A DNA stretch of 5,225 nt, from positions 1-5,225 of the forward strand of contig JAQGLQ010000305.1 in the NCBI GenBank assembly GCA_028292785.1. The letters run 5' to 3'. Origin of the DNA: Noviherbaspirillum sp. (GTDB lineage Bacteria; Pseudomonadota; Gammaproteobacteria; Burkholderiales; Burkholderiaceae). The notes beneath the pieces are model-generated. The model did not search any database and was not told the DNA's origin. It saw nothing but the letters and a program-made list of their open reading frames with translations. Position 1 is the stretch's first letter. Every line of letters starts with the position of its first letter. Below are positions 1-5,225 of the stretch, in pieces. The position numbers were made by a program, and so were the translations under genes.

Positions 1-996
1 CACCGCGGCATGCAGTTCTGCCGCGAGCGCAGCGGCAACCGCAAGGAATTCGTCTGTCCGTATCACCAGTGGAGTTACACCCTGGAAGGCAATCTGCAGG
101 GCGTGCCCTTCCGGCGCGGCGTCAAGCAGGATGGCAAAGTCAACGGCGGCATGCCCAAGGATTTCAAGACCGAGGAAAACAGCCTCAACAAACTGAAGGT
201 CGCGACCCGGGGCGGCGTGGTGTTCGCTTCCTTCGACCATGAGGTCGAATCCCTCGAGGATTTTCTCGGGCCGGAAATCCTCTCTTATTTCGACCGCCTG
301 TTCAATGGCCGCAAGCTGACCATCCTCGGCTACAACCGCCAGCGCATTCCGGGCAACTGGAAGCTGATGCAGGAGAACATCAAGGACCCATACCATCCCG
401 GCCTGCTGCATACCTGGTTCATCACCTACGGCCTGTGGCGCGCGGATAACAAGTCGCAGCTGAAGATGGACGACCGCTTCCGCCATGCGGCGATGATCTC
501 CACGCGCGGCAACCAGGGCGCGAAGAATGAGGTGACCGCCGGCGTAACCAGCTTCAAGGAGACCATGGAGATCAATGACAAGCGCCTGCTCGACATTGTC
601 CATGAGCCGTGGTGGGGCGCGCCGACGGCGGTGATGATGACCATCTTTCCAAGCGTGATTTTCCAGCAGCAGGTCAACAGCGTATCGACCCGCCATATCC
701 AGCCCAACGGACACGGCTCGTTCGACTTCGTGTGGACTCATTTCGGATTCGAGGACGACACGCCCGAGATGACCGAGCGCCGCCTGATCCAGGCCAATCT
801 GTTCGGCCCGGCCGGGTTCGTATCGGCCGATGACGGCGAGGTGATCGAGTTGTCGCAGTTCGGCTTTGAACAGAAACCTTACCACCGCGCATTGGCGGAA
901 CTCGGCGGCGTCGAGGTCGAGAACACCGACCACATGGTGACCGAGACGCTGATTCGCGGCATGTACAACTACTGGCGCAAGGTGATGGAGGTCTGA
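1..996 (+). CDS. nagG: Rieske non-heme iron oxygenase alpha (large) subunit, salicylate 5-hydroxylase NagG-like; 5'-truncated
   Basis: This is the catalytic large subunit of a ring-hydroxylating oxygenase. The frame is open from base 1 and its first codon is the His of the first half of the Rieske motif (HRG at 1-9); the second half, CPYH, is at 55-66, so the Met codon at 10 is internal and roughly the first 80-100 residues are missing. The mononuclear iron site is D-x2-H-x4-H: Asp 385-387, His 394-396, His 409-411, inside NWKLMQENIKDPYHPGLLH. A likely third iron ligand is an Asp in SADDGE (about 823-840). In the family, electrons pass from ferredoxin to the Rieske cluster, across the bridging Asp to Fe(II), and O2 is activated there. 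CPYHQW, the IKDPYHPGLLH stretch and the end MYNYWRKVM fit my recollection of NagG, which hydroxylates salicylate to gentisate; AndAc-type anthranilate dioxygenases differ at these places. Family is near certain, substrate is inferred. The beta subunit starts 2 bases after the stop. Confidence 0.93.
   Translation, partial: HRGMQFCRERSGNRKEFVCPYHQWSYTLEGNLQGVPFRRGVKQDGKVNGGMPKDFKTEENSLNKLKVATRGGVVFASFDHEVESLEDFLGPEILSYFDRLFNGRKLTILGYNRQRIPGNWKLMQENIKDPYHPGLLHTWFITYGLWRADNKSQLKMDDRFRHAAMISTRGNQGAKNEVTAGVTSFKETMEINDKRLLDIVHEPWWGAPTAVMMTIFPSVIFQQQVNSVSTRHIQPNGHGSFDFVWTHFGFEDDTPEMTERRLIQANLFGPAGFVSADDGEVIELSQFGFEQKPYHRALAELGGVEVENTDHMVTETLIRGMYNYWRKVMEV
987..992 (+). promoter_or_regulatory. Ribosome binding site of the beta subunit gene, with two tandem ATG codons
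   Basis: GGAGGT lies inside the last codons of the alpha gene. It is 6 bases before an ATG at 999 and 9 bases before a second, in-frame ATG at 1002. Both spacings are workable, so the beta subunit may begin MMNDF or MNDF. The second start would match the N-terminus I recall for NagH-type small subunits. The site lying within the upstream gene implies translational coupling of alpha and beta, which assemble in equal numbers. Confidence 0.75.
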
Positions 997-998
997 TC

Positions 999-1475
999 AT
1001 GATGAATGATTTTCAACGGTATTTCGACCTGGTGCGGCTGTACGCGGACTATGCCGCGGCGGTGGATGCCAAGGACTGGGACAGGTGGATCGAGTTTTTC
1101 ACCGACGACTGCGAGTACAAGGTTCAGCCGCGCGAAAACTTCGAGCGCGGCTTTCCGCTCGCCACGCTGATGCTGCTGTCGAAAGGCATGCTGAAGGACC
1201 GCGCCTACGGCATCAAGGAAACCCTGTTCCATGATCCCTACTATCAGCGCCACGTGGTCGGCGTGCCGCTGGTGCTGAAGGAAGAGGGCGATGTGATCGT
1301 GTCCGAAGCCAATTACTCGGTCTTTCGCACCAAGCTCAGCCAGGAAACCACCGTGTTCAACGTCGGCCGCTACCTGGACCGGGTACGGGTGACGCCGCAA
1401 GGCATGAAGTTCGAATCGCGGCTGTGCATTTATGACACCGAGATGATTCCCAATTCCATCATTTATCCAATCTGA
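999..1475 (+). CDS. nagH: Ring-hydroxylating oxygenase beta (small) subunit, salicylate 5-hydroxylase NagH-like
   Basis: The 158-residue product has the size and pattern of the small subunit of alpha3beta3 Rieske oxygenases, which adopt an NTF2/SnoaL-like cone fold and are mainly structural. Visible signatures are the N-terminal helix with DWDRWIEFFTDDCEY (residues 26-40), where the family has a W-x-x-x-F-x-D pattern, the QPRENFERG stretch (43-51), HDPYYQRH (78-85), and the C-terminal RLCIYDTEMIPNSIIYPI (141-158). The last matches my recollection of the NagH/AndAd type of C-terminus. No metal-binding motif is present, as expected. The gene starts 2 bases after the alpha stop and ends 9 bases before the ferredoxin start. 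The start could be 999 or 1002; 999 is given as the longest form. Family assignment is firm; substrate follows the alpha subunit. Confidence 0.92.
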   Translation: MMNDFQRYFDLVRLYADYAAAVDAKDWDRWIEFFTDDCEYKVQPRENFERGFPLATLMLLSKGMLKDRAYGIKETLFHDPYYQRHVVGVPLVLKEEGDVIVSEANYSVFRTKLSQETTVFNVGRYLDRVRVTPQGMKFESRLCIYDTEMIPNSIIYPI

Positions 1476-1484
1476 GGAAAGAAC

Positions 1485-1802
1485 ATGACGCAAAACTGGA
1501 TCGACGTGGCAGCGGCGGACTCGGTACCCGACGATGACGTAAGAGCCGCCGCGGCGGACGGAAAGGAACTCGCGCTCTACAGCGTCGATGGAACAATTTA
1601 TGCGACGGACAATATCTGCACGCATGGATTCGCGCGGTTGTCGGATGGCTTTCTTGACGGCTTCGAAATCGAGTGCCCCTTGCATCAGGGCTGCTTCGAT
1701 GTCCGCAGCGGCAAGGCGACTTGCGCTCCGGCGAGCCAGGATATCGCGACCTATCCGGTGAAGATCGAAAACGGGCGGGTGTTCGTGGATCTTGGCGCTT
1801 GA
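1485..1802 (+). CDS. nagAb: Rieske [2Fe-2S] ferredoxin, NahAb/NagAb-type electron carrier of the oxygenase
   Basis: This 105-residue soluble ferredoxin carries the Rieske motif C-x-H-x16-C-x2-H, with ligands Cys45, His47, Cys64 and His67 (CTHGFAR and CPLHQG). The length is typical of naphthalene/salicylate-type ferredoxins, and the blocks [28 protein letters not shown] and [11 protein letters not shown] match that group. It moves single electrons in the cytoplasm from an NAD(P)H-dependent reductase to the alpha-subunit Rieske centre. Its N-terminal part is acidic (VPDDDV). The ATG at 1485 follows an AGGAAAG ribosome binding site (1475-1481) and lies 9 bases after the beta stop, so the three oxygenase genes form one transcription unit. 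No reductase gene is in the window. Compared with the QGRFDVCTG I recall for NahAb/NagAb, this protein reads QGCFDVRSG, giving an extra Cys (Cys70) three residues after a cluster ligand. Assignment is firm at family level. Confidence 0.93.
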   Translation: MTQNWIDVAAADSVPDDDVRAAAADGKELALYSVDGTIYATDNICTHGFARLSDGFLDGFEIECPLHQGCFDVRSGKATCAPASQDIATYPVKIENGRVFVDLGA

Positions 1803-1809
1803 AGCGAGG

Positions 1810-1830
1810 ATTGCGCAATATTTAGCTAAA
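1810..1830. promoter_or_regulatory. Two adjacent perfect 10-bp palindromes in the ferredoxin-to-binding-protein gap
   Basis: The gap holds ATTGCGCAAT (1810-1819) and TTTAGCTAAA (1821-1830), each a perfect inverted repeat, separated by one base. Their centres are 11 bp apart, about one helical turn, so they would face the same side of the DNA. Neither has a loop, so they suit a dimeric protein site better than an RNA hairpin. They end 2 bases before the ribosome binding site of the binding-protein gene. No convincing -35/-10 pair is visible. An operator role is inference and chance is not excluded. Confidence 0.3.
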
Positions 1831-1832
1831 AC

Positions 1833-1838
1833 AAGGAG
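1833..1838 (+). promoter_or_regulatory. Strong ribosome binding site deciding the start of the binding-protein gene
   Basis: AAGGAG is a near-consensus Shine-Dalgarno site 8 bases before the ATG at 1847. Another ATG at 1839 directly abuts the site and opens only Met-Lys-Lys-stop (1839-1850), whose TGA overlaps the real start region. With zero spacing that ATG is unlikely to be used. The start at 1847 is also supported because it gives a complete signal peptide. Confidence 0.75.
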
Positions 1839-1846
1839 ATGAAAAA

Positions 1847-3019
1847 ATGAATTCCCATAAACTCGCGGCGGCGCTGCTTGCGTGCGGCATATTGAGTGCG
1901 GCGCCGTTCGCTTCCGCGCAGGTGAAGATCGGTCTGTCGGCGGCGCTGTCCGGCAGCGTCGCCGTTGTCGGCCAGGATCAGGTGGATGGGTTCATGCTCG
2001 CGCTGGAACAGCTGGGCGGCAAGCTCGGCGGCCAGGCGGTGACCGTCATCAAGGAAGACGACCAGCTCAAGCCGGAACTCGGCAACCAGATCGTGCGCAA
2101 GTTCATCGACAAGGAAAAGGTCGATGCCATTGTCGGCCTCGGCTTTTCGAACGTGATCATGGCCTCGATCAAGCCCATCGTCGAATCGGGAACCGTGGCG
2201 ATCGCCACCAATGGCGGTCCGTCGCCGATCGCCGGCGCCGGCTGCGCGGCCAATGTATTCTCGGTGGCATGGCAGAACGACGGCGCGGCGGAAGCGATGG
2301 GCAAGTTCGTGCAGGACAAGGGCGTCAAGCGCGTCTACCTGATGGCGCCCAACTACCAGGCGGGCAAGGACATGCTCACCGGCTTCAAGCGGTATTACAA
2401 AGGCGAGGTGGTGGACGAGGTCTATACCCAGGTCAATCAGACCGATTATTCCGCCGAGATCGCGCAGCTGCAGGCCGCCAAGCCTGACGCGGTGTTCGCC
2501 TTCTATCCGGGCGGCATGGGCGTGAACTATGTGCGCCAGCTCAGCCAGGCCGGCCTGCTGACCAAGATTCCGAATTATTCCGTGTTCACCGTGGACGGCA
2601 CCACGATGCCGGCGCTCAACGACGCCTCGGTCGGCACGATCTCGGGAGCGATGTGGGACGCCGCGCTCGATACGCCCGAGAACAAGAAATTCGTCGCCGC
2701 ATTCCAGGCCAAGTACAAGCGCGTGCCCAGCGAATACGCCGCTACCGGCTACGATGCCGCGCAAGTGCTGAACGTGGCGATCGGAAAGGTGGGCGGCAAG
2801 ACTTCCGACAAGAAGGCCTTCGCGGCGGCCGTGAAAGCGGCCGGTTCCGAATTCAAGTCGGTGCGCGGGCCCTTCGCCTTCAACAACAATAATCTGCCGG
2901 TCCAGAACTATTATGCTTTCCACGTGGTGAAGGAAGGCGGCAAGCCGGTGGTCAAGATGCTCGGCACGCCGCTGACGCAGCACAAGGATGCTTACCATGC
3001 GAAGTGCCCGCTGAAATAA
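1847..3019 (+). CDS. Periplasmic substrate-binding protein of a Liv/HAAT-type ABC importer, probable aromatic-acid ligand
   Basis: The 390-residue product is a type I periplasmic binding protein (Peripla_BP_6, LivJ-like). It has a Sec signal peptide: Lys5, a hydrophobic core, and a likely cut after FASA at residue 24, leaving mature QVKIGLSAALSG. LLAC at 10-13 resembles a lipobox but leaves too short a hydrophobic stretch. The first lobe begins with the family's KIG-x-x-x-x-x-SG pattern and contains DDQLKPELG (71-79) and the VDAIVG/GFSN strand (92-102). The region around residues 120-145 (ATNGGPSPIAGAGC, FSVAWQNDG) would line the ligand cleft. A late GYDAA (301-305) is typical. Mature Cys133 and Cys387 could form a disulfide, which is inference. 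It starts 44 bases after the ferredoxin gene and precedes two permeases and an ATPase, so it delivers ligand to that complex. The ligand is not readable from sequence; the neighbouring oxygenase suggests salicylate or a related aromatic acid rather than leucine. Confidence 0.92.
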   Translation: MNSHKLAAALLACGILSAAPFASAQVKIGLSAALSGSVAVVGQDQVDGFMLALEQLGGKLGGQAVTVIKEDDQLKPELGNQIVRKFIDKEKVDAIVGLGFSNVIMASIKPIVESGTVAIATNGGPSPIAGAGCAANVFSVAWQNDGAAEAMGKFVQDKGVKRVYLMAPNYQAGKDMLTGFKRYYKGEVVDEVYTQVNQTDYSAEIAQLQAAKPDAVFAFYPGGMGVNYVRQLSQAGLLTKIPNYSVFTVDGTTMPALNDASVGTISGAMWDAALDTPENKKFVAAFQAKYKRVPSEYAATGYDAAQVLNVAIGKVGGKTSDKKAFAAAVKAAGSEFKSVRGPFAFNNNNLPVQNYYAFHVVKEGGKPVVKMLGTPLTQHKDAYHAKCPLK

Positions 3020-3043
3020 GAAAACGGCTGGCGTAGAGAATAT

Positions 3044-3084
3044 CCGTCGCCTCTCCCCCGCGGGGAAGCGGCGGTGGTATTTTT
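3044..3084 (+). terminator. GC-rich stem-loop followed by a T run after the binding-protein gene
   Basis: Starting 24 bases after the stop, bases 3044-3050 (CCGTCGC) pair with 3068-3074 (GCGGCGG; seven pairs, one G-T). Inside an asymmetric internal loop, 3054-3058 (TCCCC) pair with 3062-3066 (GGGGA) around a CGC loop. Five Ts follow at 3080-3084, five bases after the stem. This has the form of an intrinsic terminator, but the T run is short and offset. Since the permease genes continue on the same strand, partial termination or 3'-end protection of the binding-protein mRNA is the likelier role. No folding energy was computed. Confidence 0.5.
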
Positions 3085-3116
3085 GCGGAAGTCCTGAAAA
3101 TAATAATGGCCGTCCT

Positions 3117-3138
3117 CCGCGCAGCGATGAGCGTGCGG
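3117..3138 (+). other. Second hairpin, just upstream of the livH ribosome binding site
   Basis: Bases 3117-3122 (CCGCGC) pair with 3133-3138 (GTGCGG) with one G-T pair. After a bulged A at 3123, two more pairs (3124-3125 with 3131-3132) close a GATGA loop. No T run follows, so it is not a terminator. It ends 6 bases before the AGAGGAGA ribosome binding site at 3145-3152 and could influence livH translation or mark an mRNA processing point. Such small GC-rich hairpins arise by chance. Confidence 0.3.
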
Positions 3139-3157
3139 CAGTACAGAGGAGACACCC

Positions 3158-4078
3158 ATGCCTTTAAATCTTGTAATACCGCAGCTGCTGAACGGCCTGC
3201 AATACGGCGTCCTGCTGTTCCTGCTCGCGGCCGGCCTTACGCTGGTGTTCGGCATCATGAGCTTCGTCAATCTTGCGCACGGCTCGCTCTACATGCTGGG
3301 CGCGTATTTCGCCGCGACCACCTACAGCCTGACTTCTTCCTTCGGCCTCGCCGTGCTGGGGGCGGTAGCCGGCTGCATCCTGCTCGGTTTCATATTGGAG
3401 AAGCTGGCGGTGTCGCGTCTGTACAGCCGCGATCACCTCGACCATGTGCTGGCGACGTTCGGCATGGTGCTGTTCTTCAATGAAATCGTCCGCATCATCT
3501 GGGGTCCGCAGCCTTATTTCCTGCCTTTGCCCAGCTTCCTCGAAACCACGGTCGACCTGTTCGGCATCACCTATCCCGCCTATCGTTTCGGCATCATCGT
3601 GGTCGGCTTGCTGGTGGCCATCGGCGCTCATCTGCTGATGCATCGCACGCGCCTCGGCATGCTGATCAGGGCCGGCGCGGACAATCCGAAAATGGTCGGT
3701 GCGCTCGGAGTCAACATCAAGCTGCTCAACGCGCTGCTGTTCGCGCTCGGCTCGGCGCTGGCCGGCCTGGCGGGCGTGATGGCCGGTCCGATCCAATCGA
3801 TCCAGGCCGGCATGGGCGAACCGGTGCTGATCACCGCGCTGGTGGTGATCGTGATCGGCGGCATCGGTTCGGTAAGCGGCGCATTCTACGCCGCGCTCAT
3901 CGTTGGCGTCGCCGATACGCTCGGGCGCGCCTTTCTTCCGGCCTTGCTGCGGGAGATGATGAGTCGCGATCTGGCCAACGCGGCCGGCCCGGCGCTGGCA
4001 TCGATGCTGGTGTACATCCTGATGGCGGTCGTGCTCGCCGTTAAACCGCAAGGCTTGTTCCCCGCAGGGAGAAACTGA
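3158..4078 (+). CDS. livH: ABC importer inner-membrane permease, LivH type
   Basis: This is a 306-residue, very hydrophobic membrane protein with about eight membrane segments (roughly residues 10-32, 36-56, 62-82, 97-113, 143-161, 190-210, 222-252, 278-296). Family hallmarks are LTLVFGIMSFVNLAHGSLYMLGAY (27-50), the cytoplasmic loop TRLGMLIRAGADNPKMVGALGVN (164-186) that contacts the ATPase, VIVIGGIGSVSGAFYAALIVG (230-250), and a terminal KPQGLFP (296-302), which is a common LivH ending. Length is usual for the family. It pairs with the LivM-type protein from the next gene to form the transmembrane pore. The ATG at 3158 follows a good GGAG (3148-3151) with 6-base spacing. It lies 138 bases after the binding-protein gene, the longest gap in the window, and overlaps the next gene by 1 base. 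The symbol marks the family; the substrate is probably not a branched-chain amino acid. Confidence 0.93.
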   Translation: MPLNLVIPQLLNGLQYGVLLFLLAAGLTLVFGIMSFVNLAHGSLYMLGAYFAATTYSLTSSFGLAVLGAVAGCILLGFILEKLAVSRLYSRDHLDHVLATFGMVLFFNEIVRIIWGPQPYFLPLPSFLETTVDLFGITYPAYRFGIIVVGLLVAIGAHLLMHRTRLGMLIRAGADNPKMVGALGVNIKLLNALLFALGSALAGLAGVMAGPIQSIQAGMGEPVLITALVVIVIGGIGSVSGAFYAALIVGVADTLGRAFLPALLREMMSRDLANAAGPALASMLVYILMAVVLAVKPQGLFPAGRN

Positions 4079-5088
4079 TGACGCGCAAACCATCCATGTT
4101 GCGGCCAAGCCTGCTAGTGCCGCTGCTGATATTCGCCGTGCTGGCCGCGGTGCCCTTCGTGGCCATTTATCTTGAACAGCCTTTCTACGTGGCGTTTTTC
4201 GCGCGCATCCTGATCTATGCGCTGGCTGCGACCGCGCTCAACCTCGCGCTCGGCTACGGCGGCCTGGTCAGCCTCGGGCATGCGCTGTTCGTCGGCCTGG
4301 GCGCCTATTGCGTTGCGATCCCCGCATTCCATGGCATCGAGAGCGGCTGGCTGCATCTGCTTATCTGCGTCGCGGTCTGCGCGCTGATCGGCCTGATTAC
4401 CGGCGTGGTGAGCCTGCGCACTTCCGGCATCGCCTTCATCATGATCACGCTGGCGTTTGCGCAGATGGGGTATTTCGTGTTCGTCAGCCTGAAGAACTAT
4501 GGCGGCGACGACGGTACCCCCATCACGCTCACCAGCAAGTTCTTCGGCTTCGATCTCGGCAACGCCTATACGTTATACGTCGTGGCGTTCGTGCTGCTTT
4601 GCCTCGCCACCTGGTGGATGGCGCGCTTGCGGATCTCGCCGTTCGGCATGGTGCTGCGCGGCGCCTGCCAGAACGCGCGGCGTATCAATGCCATCGGCCT
4701 GCCAAGCATGAAATACCAGCTGTCGGCCTATGTGCTGTCGGCGGTGATGTGCGGCATCGCGGGACTGCTGCTGGCCAATCTCAATGCCTTCGCCTCGCCC
4801 GCTACACTGTCATGGATCGTATCCGGCGACCTGATCGTGATGGTGGTGCTGGGCGGCATGGGTTCGGTGTTCGGTCCCTTGCTCGGCGCGATGGCTTTCC
4901 TTGGACTGGAGGAAATCCTGAAGATGTTCACCGAACACTGGATGGCGATATTCGGCCCGATCATCGTGCTGGTGGCCTTGCTCGGCAAGGCTGGCATCGT
5001 CGGCCTGCTCGCGGGGCTGGAGCGCCGGCCGCAAGCGCAAGACAAAGAGGGCGCCGCGCCGCAACCCGCCGTTGGAGGGCCATCATGA
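4078..5088 (+). CDS. livM: ABC importer inner-membrane permease, LivM type
   Basis: This 336-residue integral membrane protein is the second permease of the importer. Typical LivM blocks are NLALGYGGLVSLGHALFVGLGAY (55-77), SLRTSGIAFIMITLAFAQM (112-130), the periplasmic GGDDGTPI (142-149), the ATPase-contacting loop SPFGMVLRGACQNARRINAIGLP (187-209), and VVLGGMGSVFGPLLGA (256-271). The start overlaps the livH stop by one base (TGATG), with AGGGAG at 4066-4071 six bases before it, so livH and livM are translationally coupled. Near the end, the hydrophobic core gives way to a soluble tail rich in Ala, Pro, Gln and charged residues (about 315-336: ERRPQAQDKEG...), which faces the cytoplasm by inference. 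There is no fused ATPase domain, as seen in some LivM-LivG fusions. The next gene's start overlaps the stop by 4 bases (ATGA). Confidence 0.93.
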   Translation: MTRKPSMLRPSLLVPLLIFAVLAAVPFVAIYLEQPFYVAFFARILIYALAATALNLALGYGGLVSLGHALFVGLGAYCVAIPAFHGIESGWLHLLICVAVCALIGLITGVVSLRTSGIAFIMITLAFAQMGYFVFVSLKNYGGDDGTPITLTSKFFGFDLGNAYTLYVVAFVLLCLATWWMARLRISPFGMVLRGACQNARRINAIGLPSMKYQLSAYVLSAVMCGIAGLLLANLNAFASPATLSWIVSGDLIVMVVLGGMGSVFGPLLGAMAFLGLEEILKMFTEHWMAIFGPIIVLVALLGKAGIVGLLAGLERRPQAQDKEGAAPQPAVGGPS

Positions 5089-5225
5089 GCACCACCTTGC
5101 TTCGCACCGAATCCCTGGTCAAGCGCTACGGCGGCATTCTCGTCACCGACCATGTCTCCCTCGACATCCCGGCCGGCGAGCTGCATGCCGTGATCGGGCC
5201 GAACGGCGCCGGCAAGACCACGCTG
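5085..5225 (+). CDS. livG: ABC importer ATP-binding subunit, LivG type; 3'-truncated by the window end
   Basis: The first 47 codons of an ABC ATPase are present. The reading is MSTTLLRTESLVKRYGG, then VTDHVSLDIPAGELHAVIGP, then NGAGKTTL. The Walker A motif GPNGAGKT is at residues 38-45, with Lys44 the nucleotide-contacting lysine, and the aromatic A-loop position is probably Tyr15 in KRYGG. The position of Walker A and the L-x-K-x-Y/F-GG pattern suit LivG-like proteins, which usually run about 250 residues. Signature motif, Walker B and the H-loop lie beyond the window. The ATG at 5085 overlaps the livM stop (ATGA), with GGAGGG at 5074-5079 five bases upstream. It would power transport together with a LivF-type partner expected next. 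LivF instead of LivG is possible but less likely given its place right after livM. Confidence 0.9.
   Translation, partial: MSTTLLRTESLVKRYGGILVTDHVSLDIPAGELHAVIGPNGAGKTTL

Noticed and set aside
10..12. ATG at 10 as the start of the oxygenase large subunit.
   Set aside because: It lies between the two halves of the Rieske motif, and the frame is open upstream with the Rieske His as the first codon. It is an internal Met.
969..1685. A 238-codon - strand frame opposite the beta subunit and part of the ferredoxin.
   Set aside because: It spans two well-supported + strand genes, shows no domain I recognise, and I saw no strong case for a ribosome binding site.
1856..1890. A lipoprotein signal (LLAC at residues 10-13) in the binding protein.
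   Set aside because: The hydrophobic stretch before the Cys would be only about seven residues. A cut after FASA at residue 24 fits a standard signal peptide and the family's mature start.
1826..2998. A 390-codon open frame on the - strand covering almost the whole binding-protein gene.
   Set aside because: It mirrors a real gene with a signal peptide, strong ribosome binding site and family motifs. The antisense product is rich in His, Arg and Asp with no recognisable domain, as expected for the complement of a high-GC gene.
3078..3107. An AT-rich stretch (TATTTT, TAATAAT) as a promoter for livH.
   Set aside because: The -10-like TAATAA has only a poor -35 match at 17-base spacing, and TTGCGG sits too close. 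The T run is better explained by the stem-loop tail.
3106..3483. A + strand frame starting in the gap before livH, possibly a leader peptide.
   Set aside because: There is no Shine-Dalgarno site before 3106, and the frame runs out of phase deep into livH with an Arg-rich, unrecognisable product.
3164..4108. A 314-codon open frame on the - strand opposite livH.
   Set aside because: The product is a highly charged Gln/His/Arg/Asp sequence, the normal complement of a hydrophobic membrane protein in GC-rich DNA. The + strand frame has clear LivH motifs.

Overview
The window is one strand-uniform block of seven tightly packed + strand genes, the first and last cut by the window edges. It reads as an aromatic-acid oxygenation operon followed directly by a branched-chain-amino-acid-type (Liv/HAAT) ABC importer. 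High GC, strong Shine-Dalgarno sites, very short gaps and close similarity (as I recall those sequences) to proteobacterial NagG/NagH/NagAb proteins suggest a proteobacterium, most likely a betaproteobacterium of the Burkholderiales type. That placement is inference; no search was run.

Region 1 (1-1802): the alpha subunit of a Rieske non-heme iron oxygenase (5'-truncated inside its Rieske motif), the small beta subunit, and a Rieske [2Fe-2S] ferredoxin. The alpha and beta sequences resemble the salicylate 5-hydroxylase NagG/NagH group (salicylate to gentisate) more than anthranilate or naphthalene dioxygenases. The gene order large-small-ferredoxin matches nag/hyb-type salicylate 5-hydroxylase clusters. 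The NAD(P)H-ferredoxin reductase that such three-component enzymes need is not in the window and may lie upstream.

Region 2 (1803-1846): a 44-base AT-rich gap with two adjacent perfect 10-bp palindromes one helical turn apart, then a strong ribosome binding site.

Region 3 (1847-5225): a periplasmic binding protein with a signal peptide, a 138-base gap with a terminator-like stem-loop and a second hairpin, two membrane permeases of the LivH and LivM types, and the first 47 codons of a LivG-type ATPase ending in its Walker A motif. livH/livM and livM/livG overlap by 1 and 4 bases. A LivF-type second ATPase would be expected downstream.

Together the genes suggest import of an aromatic acid by the ABC system and its ring hydroxylation in the cytoplasm. 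The parts are known families. The points of interest are the physical coupling of a Liv-type importer to a salicylate-hydroxylase-like oxygenase, and the two non-coding gaps flanking the binding-protein gene. I saw no RNA genes, mobile elements, CRISPR arrays or broken genes.
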